From Elusimicrobiota bacterium (GTDB lineage: Bacteria > Elusimicrobiota > Endomicrobiia > Endomicrobiales > Endomicrobiaceae), in NCBI GenBank assembly GCA_031287735.1, contig JAITSO010000054.1, positions 1 to 64,000 of the forward strand: a stretch of 64,000 nt of DNA, written 5' to 3'. Positions within the stretch are counted from its first letter, which is position 1. Every line of letters begins with the position of its first letter. Both the position numbers and the translations under genes were made by a program. The notes under the pieces are model-generated. The model did not search any database and was not told the DNA's origin. It was given only the letters and a program-made list of their open reading frames with translations. This document shows, piece by piece, positions 18,564-27,057 of the stretch.

Positions 18564-20330
18564 ATGGTGTGGAAGGCGGGAATAAGCAGCAATTATGGAA
18601 TATTTTTTGAAAAGCAAAGAATGATATTTGTTCTTTTTGCTTTTATGTTTGGTGCTTTGTCTTTACGTCTTTTTGAGCTGCAGATAATAAAAGGCAGCAA
18701 ATACAGGATAATATCCCAGCAACAAAGAATACACACTGCAACTGATAAGGCGCCGAGGGGAATTATTTATTCTTCTGATGGACAAACAATAGTAAATAAT
18801 GAAATTGGGTTTGCCCTATTATTCTATCCTTTTGGAAAAAATTATTCCCCAACTGAAAATACTTTATCTAATCTTAGCAAGATATTAAACAGAGAAATTA
18901 AAGTGCCTCGTGATAAGCTTTTGAAGAAGGGGGTAGTTGTCAGACTTGCAGATAATTTATCGCTTACCGAAGCTTTTAAAATTCAAGAATACAAAATAGA
19001 CCTTGAAGGAATTGTAGTAAAGGAAGAACCGTATAGAAATTATTGTTCTCCTTTAGCTACAGCACATTTTACTGGTTATATAAGTGAGGTAAACGAGAAA
19101 GAACTTAAAAAACAAACCACAGCAGAGAACAGTTATAAAATGGGAGACTATATAGGTAGAGGCGGTATAGAGCAAATTTATGACAAATATTTAAAGGGCG
19201 AGGAAGGATATTGGGAGTACGAAGTAAACGTACGCGGTTACCAAACTCAGGTATTTCAGTACATCGCACCGAAAATTGGTAACAATATCTACACCACGGT
19301 TGATTTAAAATTGCAGGAAGTTGCTTTTGATGCTCTTAAAAATAGTAGCTCGGGACAAGGTGCGGCTGTTGTAATAGATGTAAAAACTGGTGCTGTTAAA
19401 GCAATTGTTTCTTGTCCATCATTTGATACCAATGATAGTAATGGCAAAGAGTTCATTAAATATATGGAAGATCTACGAAAACCACTTTTTAACAGGACTT
19501 TACAAGCACAATATTCTCCTGGTTCGATATTTAAAATCATAACCTTTTCGGCTGCTTTAGAGTGTTTAAGTGCGGATGTTAAAGAACCTATTGTTTGCAA
19601 TGGAAGTTTCGAATTGGGAAATAGAAAATATGCCTGTTGGTATAAGGGTGGTCATGGCAGAATAGGTTTAATTTCTGCTATGAATAATTCCTGTAATGTT
19701 TATTTTTATCAGCTAGGTTTGAAAGTTGGCATTAATAACATAGAAGAATATTCTAGAAAATTTTTTCTTGGCGAAGCTACAGGGGTAGATTTACCTAATG
19801 AGAAAAAGGGTTTTGTCCCTAGTCGAAAGTGGAAAAAAGAAAAAACTAAGGTGCCTTGGTTGCAAGGCGATACTGTTATTTTAGCAATAGGTCAAGGTGG
19901 TCTTTTGGTAACGCCTTTGCAAATGGCGCAAATGATGGTGGTAGTTGCAAATAAAGGAGTTTCTTTTAAACCTTATGTTGTCGAAAAGATAGTAGACAGG
20001 AACAACAAAGAAGTTTTTAAACATACTATTGAACCAAATAAACAGGTAATTATGTTGGAAAATACTTGGATGTTATTACACAAAGCTCTTTTCGAAACTG
20101 TAAATAGTGGAACTGCCCATAGAGCGCAAGTTAGAGGAATAAAAATAGCTGGCAAAACAGGAACAGCTCAAAACCCGCTTGGCGAAGATCATGCGTGGTT
20201 TGTTTCTTACGCTCCAATAGATAACCCTGAAATTGCAGTAGCAGTTATTGTAGAAAATGGCGGCGGAGGTGGGTCCAATGCCTGCCCAATTGCCAAGCAA
20301 ATTTATGAAAAATATTTTGAAAATAGATAG
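18564..20330 (+). CDS. mrdA: Penicillin-binding protein 2 (peptidoglycan transpeptidase)
   Basis: This is the elongation-specific DD-transpeptidase anchored in the inner membrane. I chose the ATG at 18564 (588 residues), with GGTGAG 7 bases upstream, over the in-frame TTG at 18549 that overlaps mreD. It has one N-terminal membrane segment (about 22-39), a dimerisation domain, and transpeptidase motifs SIFK (catalytic Ser near residue 321), SCN (NNSCNVYFYQ) and KTGTA near the C-terminus. No rodA follows within the window. Confidence 0.95.
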   Translation: MVWKAGISSNYGIFFEKQRMIFVLFAFMFGALSLRLFELQIIKGSKYRIISQQQRIHTATDKAPRGIIYSSDGQTIVNNEIGFALLFYPFGKNYSPTENTLSNLSKILNREIKVPRDKLLKKGVVVRLADNLSLTEAFKIQEYKIDLEGIVVKEEPYRNYCSPLATAHFTGYISEVNEKELKKQTTAENSYKMGDYIGRGGIEQIYDKYLKGEEGYWEYEVNVRGYQTQVFQYIAPKIGNNIYTTVDLKLQEVAFDALKNSSSGQGAAVVIDVKTGAVKAIVSCPSFDTNDSNGKEFIKYMEDLRKPLFNRTLQAQYSPGSIFKIITFSAALECLSADVKEPIVCNGSFELGNRKYACWYKGGHGRIGLISAMNNSCNVYFYQLGLKVGINNIEEYSRKFFLGEATGVDLPNEKKGFVPSRKWKKEKTKVPWLQGDTVILAIGQGGLLVTPLQMAQMMVVVANKGVSFKPYVVEKIVDRNNKEVFKHTIEPNKQVIMLENTWMLLHKALFETVNSGTAHRAQVRGIKIAGKTGTAQNPLGEDHAWFVSYAPIDNPEIAVAVIVENGGGGGSNACPIAKQIYEKYFENR

Positions 20331-20686
20331 ATCGCAGCTTTTATGTGAAAAATATGGGGTAGTCCGGGGTACGCGGTCAGTCTTTTAGGGTATCTCATAA
20401 GATTTAAATAAAAACAATAAAAATGAATTGCATTAAAATCGGTTATGGGTAGTTGGTCCTAGCAACCGGGGCAGTAGTTTGATTTTAGGTCAGTATTTTT
20501 ATACACTCCAGAGAAGTTGCAAAGTATGTTTGCTCTTGTTAAGTGCATGCCGGTTGTTGTGCATAGCTATTTGGCTTTTTTCGGAATTTGGATGATGGGA
20601 TATTTTAATATTTGGTAAAAAAGTTGCGAGATGGATTTTTCGTTTGAATTGCGACTGTTTTTTGTGGTAAAAAAGGAGAGAAATAA
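20331..20686 (+). other. 356-base intergenic region and probable rpsB leader
   Basis: No gene is visible between mrdA and rpsB. The region holds a GC-richer patch at about 20355-20380 (GGGGTAGTCCGGGGTACGC), a short inverted repeat GTTG...CAAC around 20452-20466, and a candidate promoter at 20479-20507. The GC-richer islands suggest structured RNA or mrdA 3' sequence. I cannot assign a known RNA family, and see no tRNA. Confidence 0.35.
20479..20507 (+). promoter_or_regulatory. Candidate promoter for rpsB-tsf-pyrH-frr
   Basis: TTGATT (20479-20484) and TACACT (20502-20507) are spaced by 17 bases. Both match the consensus at four of six positions. This would give an rpsB leader of about 170 bases, long enough for the S2 autoregulatory structure known in other bacteria. 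That role is only inference. Confidence 0.3.
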
Positions 20687-21505
20687 ATGGCAAATATCAC
20701 AATGAAGTCTTTGCTAGAAGCAGGTGCCCATTTTGGACATCAGACTAGACGTTGGAATCCAAAAATGGCAAAATTCATTTTTGGAAACAGAAACAAAATT
20801 CACATCATTGACCTCCAAAAAACCCTCAAAGAGTTAAAAAAAACTTATAAGATAGTCAAAGATTTTATCGTAGATGGGTCAAATATTATTTTTGTTGGTA
20901 CTAAAAAACAAGTTCGTGTTCCGGTCAAAGAGGAAGCAGTGCGGTGCGGTGCCTATTATGTCTGTGAAAGATGGCTCGGTGGAACTCTTACAAATTTTGA
21001 AACTTTAAAAAAATCTATAGCAAGGTATAGGGAAATTGAAAAAATGAAACAAGAAGGTGTTTTTGTTTCACTTTCAAAGAAAGAACAGTCGCAAATTGAA
21101 AGAGAGCGAATAAGGTTTGAGAAATATTTGGAAGGACTTAAAAATATGGAGAAGCTTCCGGAACTTATGTTTGTCATAGACCCGTATGAAGATGCGACTG
21201 CAGTTGCTGAGGCTAGAAAATTATGCATTCCAATAGTTGCTGTTTGTGACACAAATTGCAATCCGGATTTAATAGATTACCCAATTCCTGGAAATGATGA
21301 TGCGATAAGAGCTGTGAAATTGTTTTGCTCTGCAATTGCAGATGCGGTTTTGGAAGGAAAAGGTACGATAAAAGACGACCCAACAGCAACTGCGACGCAA
21401 AACGAACTCATAGCTATTGCACGTACCGATACGGTTGCGACTGCTGAACGCTTGGAACAACAGCAAAATGTTCAGGAGACAGAAGAAACAGAAAATAACA
21501 ATTGA
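20687..21505 (+). CDS. rpsB: 30S ribosomal protein S2
   Basis: S2 joins the 30S subunit late and is needed for mRNA binding. The 272-residue protein has 'LLEAGAHFGHQTRRWNPKMA', the 'YVCERWLGGTLTNFETLKKS' segment and the C-terminal NPDLIDYPIPGNDDAIRAV signature. It carries an acidic, Gln/Glu-rich tail. AAGGAGAG is the SD. rpsB-tsf is the standard pair. Confidence 0.96.
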   Translation: MANITMKSLLEAGAHFGHQTRRWNPKMAKFIFGNRNKIHIIDLQKTLKELKKTYKIVKDFIVDGSNIIFVGTKKQVRVPVKEEAVRCGAYYVCERWLGGTLTNFETLKKSIARYREIEKMKQEGVFVSLSKKEQSQIERERIRFEKYLEGLKNMEKLPELMFVIDPYEDATAVAEARKLCIPIVAVCDTNCNPDLIDYPIPGNDDAIRAVKLFCSAIADAVLEGKGTIKDDPTATATQNELIAIARTDTVATAERLEQQQNVQETEETENNN

Positions 21506-21525
21506 TTTTTAAAAGGGTAAAATTA

Positions 21526-22122
21526 ATGGAAATGAAACTTATAGCAACTTTAAGAGAAATAACTGGTGCAGGAATTTCAGATTGTAACAGAGCTTTAAAA
21601 GAAACAGGTAGCAATATGGATAAGTCGGTCCGATGGCTTAGGGAAAAAGGTATAGCTTCCGCTGTGAAAAAAGCTGGTAGAAGTGCAAAGCAAGGAGTAG
21701 TGCAGGCTTATATCCACAGTGGAGGAACACTTGGAGTTTTAGTGGAAATAAATTGCGAGACAGACTTTGTTGCAAAAACTGACAATTTCAAAGATTTGGC
21801 AAAAGAAATTTCAATGCAAATTGCTGCTATGTCACCATTTTATATAAATAGAGAGCAAGTACCTGAAAATGTTTTAGAGTCTGAAAGAAAGATTTACAGT
21901 GCTCACCTCAAAGAGGAAGGAAAACCTGGAAAAGTTTGGGATAAAATTATTGAGGGGAAAATAGAGAAGTTTTATCAGCAAATTTGCCTTTATGATCAAA
22001 TCTATATGAAAGACGCTTCCGGTAAGCAAACAATAAAAGATTTAATAAATGAAGCTATAGGAAAAATCGGCGAAAATATAATTATAAAAAGGTTTGTAAG
22101 ATTTAAGCTTGGAGAAGAATAA
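21526..22122 (+). CDS. tsf: Elongation factor Ts
   Basis: EF-Ts is the nucleotide-exchange factor for EF-Tu. I chose the ATG at 21526 (198 residues), which has AGGGT 8 bases upstream, over the upstream in-frame TTG at 21502. The UBA-like N-terminal domain with TGAGISDCNRALKETG and the CETDFVAKTDNFKDL exchange segment are clear. The length is that of the short EF-Ts form, with a reduced core domain. Confidence 0.94.
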   Translation: MEMKLIATLREITGAGISDCNRALKETGSNMDKSVRWLREKGIASAVKKAGRSAKQGVVQAYIHSGGTLGVLVEINCETDFVAKTDNFKDLAKEISMQIAAMSPFYINREQVPENVLESERKIYSAHLKEEGKPGKVWDKIIEGKIEKFYQQICLYDQIYMKDASGKQTIKDLINEAIGKIGENIIIKRFVRFKLGEE

Positions 22123-22820
22123 TGTTGTTTAAAAGAGTTCTTCTAAAACTGTCAGGGGAAACTTTTGCAAGTGCGAATTATTCAATAGCACAGGATGCTG
22201 TTTTGAGAACTGCAAATGAAATTAAAGTGGCGACTGAAAATGAAAATCTCGAAATTGCCGTTGTGGTGGGAGCGGGCAATATTTGGCGTGGAGCTGGTAA
22301 GTTTGTAGAAAGGGTAGCGGCTGATAAAATAGGAATGATGTCCACCGTTGTGAATTCATTAGTTTTAAGTGAAGCTTTAAATTCCATTGGTGTTAGGTCT
22401 GAGGTTTTTTGTGCAAACGGAGTAAGTGGTTTTGTGCAAAATTTTGATTCAAAAAAAGTTGTAAATTGTATAGAAAATAAAGTTCTCGCTGTTTTGGGCG
22501 GCGGCACTGGCAACCCTTTTTTTACTACGGACACAGCGGCGGCGTTGCGTGCTGCCGAAATTAATGCTGGTATCATTTTAAAAGCTACGCAAGTTGATGG
22601 AATCTACAGTGCTGATCCTAAAAAAGACAGCAAAGCTATGAAATTTGAAACGCTGAAATTTCATGAAATACTAGATAAAAATCTTAAAATTATGGACATT
22701 GAAGCTTTTTCTTTGTGTCAAAAATATGGCATAAGGATTTGTGTTTTCGATTTTTACAAAAACGGTAATTTAAAAAAAATTTTATGCGGAGAAAAAATAG
22801 GGACAATAGTGGAGGGATAA
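22122..22820 (+). CDS. pyrH: Uridylate kinase
   Basis: PyrH phosphorylates UMP to UDP. The 232-residue amino-acid-kinase-fold protein shows LLKLSGETFA at its start, VVVGAGNIWRGA near residue 46 and 'GGGTGNPFFTTDTAAALRA' near 126. It starts at a TAATG overlap with tsf, and frr follows directly, so the set is one operon. Confidence 0.96.
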   Translation: MLFKRVLLKLSGETFASANYSIAQDAVLRTANEIKVATENENLEIAVVVGAGNIWRGAGKFVERVAADKIGMMSTVVNSLVLSEALNSIGVRSEVFCANGVSGFVQNFDSKKVVNCIENKVLAVLGGGTGNPFFTTDTAAALRAAEINAGIILKATQVDGIYSADPKKDSKAMKFETLKFHEILDKNLKIMDIEAFSLCQKYGIRICVFDFYKNGNLKKILCGEKIGTIVEG

Positions 22821-23381
22821 ATGCGAATTCAAGATTTCTTTAATTCATCACAAGAGTCTATGAAAAAAACGTTAGAAAAACTAAAAACAGAGTTGTCAAC
22901 TATAAGGACGGGTAGAGCAAATGCCGCTGTTTTAGACCAAGTAAAAGTTGAAATTTGCGGTGCATTTTTGCCAATAAATCAGGTTGCTGGGATAAATATT
23001 CCTGATGCAAGAACTATAGAGGTAAAACCATGGGATGTTTCACAGCTTGGATCAATAGAAAAAGCTATATTAAAATCTGATATAGGTTTATTGCCTGTAA
23101 ATGACGGAAAGCTCATTAGGCTTTCCATTCCGACGCTTACTGAGGAAAGAAGAAAAGAAATTGTAAAAACTATAGGAAAAACTGCTGAAGATTTTAAAAT
23201 TGCTGTTAGAAACGAGAGGAGAATTTTGGTTGACAGCATAAAAAAGCTAGAAAAAAGTAAAGACATAACTGAAGATGACAAAAAAAAATTTGAAAACGAA
23301 GCTCAAAAAATAACGGATTTATATGTAAAACAGATTGACGACGTGGTTTTTGCAAAAGAAAAAGAAATTATGAAAATATAG
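22821..23381 (+). CDS. frr: Ribosome recycling factor
   Basis: RRF splits post-termination ribosomes together with EF-G. The 186-residue protein has the LKTELSTIRTGRANAAVLD helix and 'RLSIPTLTEERRKEIVKTI' at about 95-113. The ATG follows the pyrH stop with no gap. This ends the rpsB operon; a 69-base gap with no clear terminator follows. Confidence 0.96.
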   Translation: MRIQDFFNSSQESMKKTLEKLKTELSTIRTGRANAAVLDQVKVEICGAFLPINQVAGINIPDARTIEVKPWDVSQLGSIEKAILKSDIGLLPVNDGKLIRLSIPTLTEERRKEIVKTIGKTAEDFKIAVRNERRILVDSIKKLEKSKDITEDDKKKFENEAQKITDLYVKQIDDVVFAKEKEIMKI

Positions 23382-23450
23382 TTTGTGAATTTATCTGGCT
23401 ATGTGCTGTTTCTGTAGTGTGCAGATGAATTTGTAAGTGGGTGCAACCGT

Positions 23451-25169
23451 ATGGTTCTGAAAATATTGAAGAAGAAACAGATTCTTTTTCTTTTGTCTTT
23501 GGCATTTTTGGTGGTCTTGGGTGTTCCTGCAAAAGCAGCAGATGATTTTTCAGATATTGAAAAATTATCGTATAATCAAAGACGTAGTGCGGTCATTCTT
23601 GACAAACTTAACAACATCGATTCTACCTCTAACCAAAATTTGGAAGAATTAAAAGAAATTATTGATTCAGCAAAAGAAGACATTAATACAAATCAAATCA
23701 AAACTAGACAGCTTTTATCGGAAGCTTCACCTTATTTTATTGCAAATTTAGTAAGAAGTGTTGCTGTTGAAAATTTCAACAAAGAATTATATTCAAAAAT
23801 AGCTTATTCAAAATACAAATTTGAAAGAAAAAATGATTTTTGGGTACAAAGTATTGGAGATGTTAAAAATTATGATAAAGATGAAAATTCAATAGAAAAA
23901 TATGAGGATGATTCTTACGGAGCAATGCTTGGCATTCAAAATTATATTACGGATAAGTTTAAATTGGGTGTTTTTGGCGGATATAAAAGAAATTTTTTAA
24001 AACAGGGCAAAAGCTCAGCGGATGTTAATAATACCAGTGGTGGTATTTACGGCGGCTATATCGCGGAAAGTTTTGAGATAAGAGCAACAGTGGCAGGGGG
24101 GTATAATAAGTATTTTTCAAACAGACACATAAATTGCAATTTGCAAGAAAATATAGCCAAAAGTGAATTCGGCTCCGTTACTTTCAGTGCAGATTTGGAA
24201 TTTTCCTACAAGTACTTCCTTGATAAAAAAAGTAATTTAATAATTAGTCCTTATGCGGGTGTAGAAACTTCTAATGTAAACTACGGTGGTTTTAAAGAAT
24301 ATAATGTCCGACCTCTAAATTTAGAAATTGACGGAAAAACGTACAATCGCAGTGTTGCAAGAATCGGCGGCGAAGTTGGTTATGATTCCGGAAAATTTTT
24401 TGCTCTTTATGGAATGATTGAAATCAAGTATATTCTTGACGGGAATGAGCCGGAGATAAGTTTTAAATTTGCAGATATTGACAGCAGCAACGTGTGGGTA
24501 AGAAGCAGAGGTTTTGAAGAATATGATATCTCTGTAGGGTTAGGCGGCGGAATAGAAATGAGAGTTTGTAATTTTTTAAGTGTTTTTGCAGAAAGTAGTT
24601 TTTATTCTTCGTCGGAGTATTCAAATTTATTTGTAACTGCTGGAATCAGAAACAGATTTGGAAGCTTGTCACCATCAACGGATAAATCTGAAAACAGAAA
24701 GGGTGCAAATTCCGGAACAACTTTATTTGCAAACAGTGATTATCTAATAGAAAAAATCAAGGAGAGTATAGAAAATATTTCTATAACTGTAGAAGAATTG
24801 GCTCCCAAGGGCTATGAGGTTGTGAAAAAACATACCAAATTATCAAGCCGAAAAGTTGCCAATGGCTCCGGAGATAATCCTATTGTAAAATTTGTAATAA
24901 CATTGAAACATTTTGAGAATGAAACTTATATTTTGGATCTCCCAGCAAGAGATATTATAGTAAAATTATCTGAAAAAATAAGAGAAGATGGAGAGCAGAG
25001 AGTGTTTATAGAGAGCTATTCTAATGATGGTGACGCTTTTGCTCAGATAAGAGCTGAAGCTATTCGTTTAGAATTTATTAAAAATGGCATACCAAAACAG
25101 TATCTGATAATAGATATCCATAAAATTGCAACAGATGAAAACAACAGAGTGGAAGTTTTTGTAGATTAA
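23451..25169 (+). CDS. Outer-membrane protein with beta-barrel region and C-terminal OmpA-like domain
   Basis: The 572-residue product has a signal peptide with hydrophobic core at about residues 11-23 and cleavage likely after PAKA. A helical, charged stretch follows (about 30-110). A Gly/Tyr-rich segment at about 120-405 resembles an autotransporter-type beta-barrel (NYITDKFKLGVFGGYKRNF, GGYNKYFS). The end (about 485-572) resembles an OmpA/MotB peptidoglycan-associated domain: ILDLPARDIIVKL, AQIRAEAIRLEF and IATDENNRVEVFVD. It may tether the outer membrane to the wall. The order barrel plus OmpA is visible; the domain boundaries are estimates. Confidence 0.7.
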   Translation: MVLKILKKKQILFLLSLAFLVVLGVPAKAADDFSDIEKLSYNQRRSAVILDKLNNIDSTSNQNLEELKEIIDSAKEDINTNQIKTRQLLSEASPYFIANLVRSVAVENFNKELYSKIAYSKYKFERKNDFWVQSIGDVKNYDKDENSIEKYEDDSYGAMLGIQNYITDKFKLGVFGGYKRNFLKQGKSSADVNNTSGGIYGGYIAESFEIRATVAGGYNKYFSNRHINCNLQENIAKSEFGSVTFSADLEFSYKYFLDKKSNLIISPYAGVETSNVNYGGFKEYNVRPLNLEIDGKTYNRSVARIGGEVGYDSGKFFALYGMIEIKYILDGNEPEISFKFADIDSSNVWVRSRGFEEYDISVGLGGGIEMRVCNFLSVFAESSFYSSSEYSNLFVTAGIRNRFGSLSPSTDKSENRKGANSGTTLFANSDYLIEKIKESIENISITVEELAPKGYEVVKKHTKLSSRKVANGSGDNPIVKFVITLKHFENETYILDLPARDIIVKLSEKIREDGEQRVFIESYSNDGDAFAQIRAEAIRLEFIKNGIPKQYLIIDIHKIATDENNRVEVFVD

Positions 25170-25192
25170 AAATTTTTTAATCCGGCTTTTTA

Positions 25193-25798
25193 ATGAAAAT
25201 TATGTTAAACCCTTTTGTTCTTATGCGTAAGACTTATGAGTGGACTTTGAGCTGGGGAAATACAAAGTATTCGAGTTGGGTGTTGTTTGTGATATCTTTT
25301 ATAGAAAGTTCTTTTTTTCCGATTCCGCCTGATGTTTTACTTATTCCTTTAACGTCAGCTCAACCTAAAAAATGGTTTCAAAAAGCTTCAATATGCCTTA
25401 TCGGTTCCGTATTAGGTGCATTTCTTGGATATGCGGTAGGTTTTATTTTTTATGAAACTATCGGACTTGCAATTGTAAATTTATACCATCTTCAAAACGC
25501 AATGCAAATTATAGAGGCAAAATATACGCAAAATGCTTTTCTTGCCATTTTTACAGGGGCGTTCACACCCATTCCGTACAAAGCAATGACAATATCTGCC
25601 GGGATTTTTCATATAAATATTATAACTCTTTTTTGTGCTTCGCTAATAGGCAGAGGTGCTAGATTTTATGCCGTTGCTTTTGGCATTAGAATTTTTGGTG
25701 ATAAAATTAAAAATGCCATTGAAAAATACTTTAATGCACTTTCAGTTGCTTTTGTTATTCTTTTGATAGTTGGTATAGCGGTTCTTAAACGCATATAA
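25193..25798 (+). CDS. yqaA: YqaA-like DedA/VTT-family membrane protein
   Basis: DedA-superfamily proteins are inner-membrane proteins implicated in lipid flipping and membrane homeostasis. The 201-residue product has hydrophobic segments around residues 25-45, 65-90, 118-150 and 178-198. It has the re-entrant-loop motifs FIESSFFPIPPDVLLIPL and FTGAFTPIPYKAMTISAG, plus a late GRGARFY. It lies between the outer-membrane protein and waaA and touches waaA (TAATG), so coupling with envelope synthesis is likely. The exact substrate is not knowable. Confidence 0.8.
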   Translation: MKIMLNPFVLMRKTYEWTLSWGNTKYSSWVLFVISFIESSFFPIPPDVLLIPLTSAQPKKWFQKASICLIGSVLGAFLGYAVGFIFYETIGLAIVNLYHLQNAMQIIEAKYTQNAFLAIFTGAFTPIPYKAMTISAGIFHINIITLFCASLIGRGARFYAVAFGIRIFGDKIKNAIEKYFNALSVAFVILLIVGIAVLKRI

Positions 25799-27057
25799 TG
25801 ATGTTAAAAATATACTTGCTTTTATACAATTTGTCAGTTATTTTGTTTTTGCCTCTAATCGTTTTGTTTATCTATTTAAACAAGAAACATAGAAAAGATT
25901 TTTTTTACCAAATTAAAGAACGTTTTGCTTTTTACAATTACAAAAAAAATAATCCAACCACTAAAAAAACCATTTGGGTACACTGTGCATCGCTTGGCGA
26001 GGTTTGCGCAGTAGAAGCACTTCTAGATAAATTAAAGGACGACTATGTTTTAAATTTAACTGCTATGACAAGAAGCGGTTTGGAATGTGCAAAAAAATAT
26101 AAACAAATTGGTTTTGCCGCTCTTTTGCCTTTAGATATTTACCCTTTAACTTTAAAAGCTTTCAACACTTTCAAACCTGATATTATCTTGCTTTTTGAGA
26201 CAGAACTTTGGGCAAACCTTATTTACAGTGCAAAAAAGAAAAACGTTAAAGCTGCAATAATCAACGGTAGACTTTCCGAAAAATCATTCAACCTTTATAA
26301 AAAATCAAGATTTTTCTTTAAAGAATTTTTGCAAACAATTCAGTTCATATCCGCGAGAACACCTGAAGACGGCGAAAGATTTAGATATTTAACTGGAAGT
26401 AAAGATAAAATTATAATTTCAGGGAATATCAAATACGATGTCACTTTTGCTTTGCCGGTGCAAAGGAAAGATTTTAATTTGAAAGAGAACGATTTTGTTT
26501 TTACAGCAGGAAGCATCCGACCAGATGAAGAAAAAATTATTGCAGACGCTTATTTTAAATTGTCAAATACCGATAGTGCAATTAAATTTATTATAGCTCC
26601 AAGACACTTATCAAGAATAAAACCTATAATCAAAATTTTTAAAGATAAAGGCGTAAAATATTCTTTATTTTCAGAAGGGGGATCTAATGGCGACGTGGTT
26701 TTAATAGATGTTTTTGGAAAATTGCAAAATGCTTACTCTATATCAGACTGTTGTTTTGTCGGCGGATCAATATCTGATAATAGCGGACAAAATCCAATAG
26801 AACCGGCAATGTATTCAAAACCCGTTTTGTTTGGGAAAAATATGACTAACTTCAAGTATGAAAGTAAAGTTCTTATAGAAAACGGCGGTGCTTATATCGT
26901 AGACGAGCAATCTATAACTGATTTTATATTGAAATTTAAAAACGATAAAAATTTTTGTAAAAACGTAGGTGGATGTGCTTTTAAAGCGGTTCAATCACAA
27001 AAAGGAGCGGTTCAAAAAACAGTTAATTTGATAAAAGAGATATTAAATGAAAAGTGA
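25798..27057 (+). CDS. waaA: 3-deoxy-D-manno-octulosonic acid (Kdo) transferase
   Basis: WaaA (KdtA) adds Kdo from CMP-Kdo to lipid A precursors at the inner-membrane cytoplasmic face. The 419-residue protein has an N-terminal hydrophobic anchor (about 6-25). The HCASLGE motif near residue 62 includes the putative catalytic Glu, ETELWANLIY and the VNGRLS-like INGRLSEKSF follow, and the C-terminal half has a GGSISDNSGQNPIEPAM stretch. It overlaps yqaA by one base and the next gene by 11 bases, suggesting an LPS-core operon. Confidence 0.92.
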   Translation: MMLKIYLLLYNLSVILFLPLIVLFIYLNKKHRKDFFYQIKERFAFYNYKKNNPTTKKTIWVHCASLGEVCAVEALLDKLKDDYVLNLTAMTRSGLECAKKYKQIGFAALLPLDIYPLTLKAFNTFKPDIILLFETELWANLIYSAKKKNVKAAIINGRLSEKSFNLYKKSRFFFKEFLQTIQFISARTPEDGERFRYLTGSKDKIIISGNIKYDVTFALPVQRKDFNLKENDFVFTAGSIRPDEEKIIADAYFKLSNTDSAIKFIIAPRHLSRIKPIIKIFKDKGVKYSLFSEGGSNGDVVLIDVFGKLQNAYSISDCCFVGGSISDNSGQNPIEPAMYSKPVLFGKNMTNFKYESKVLIENGGAYIVDEQSITDFILKFKNDKNFCKNVGGCAFKAVQSQKGAVQKTVNLIKEILNEK

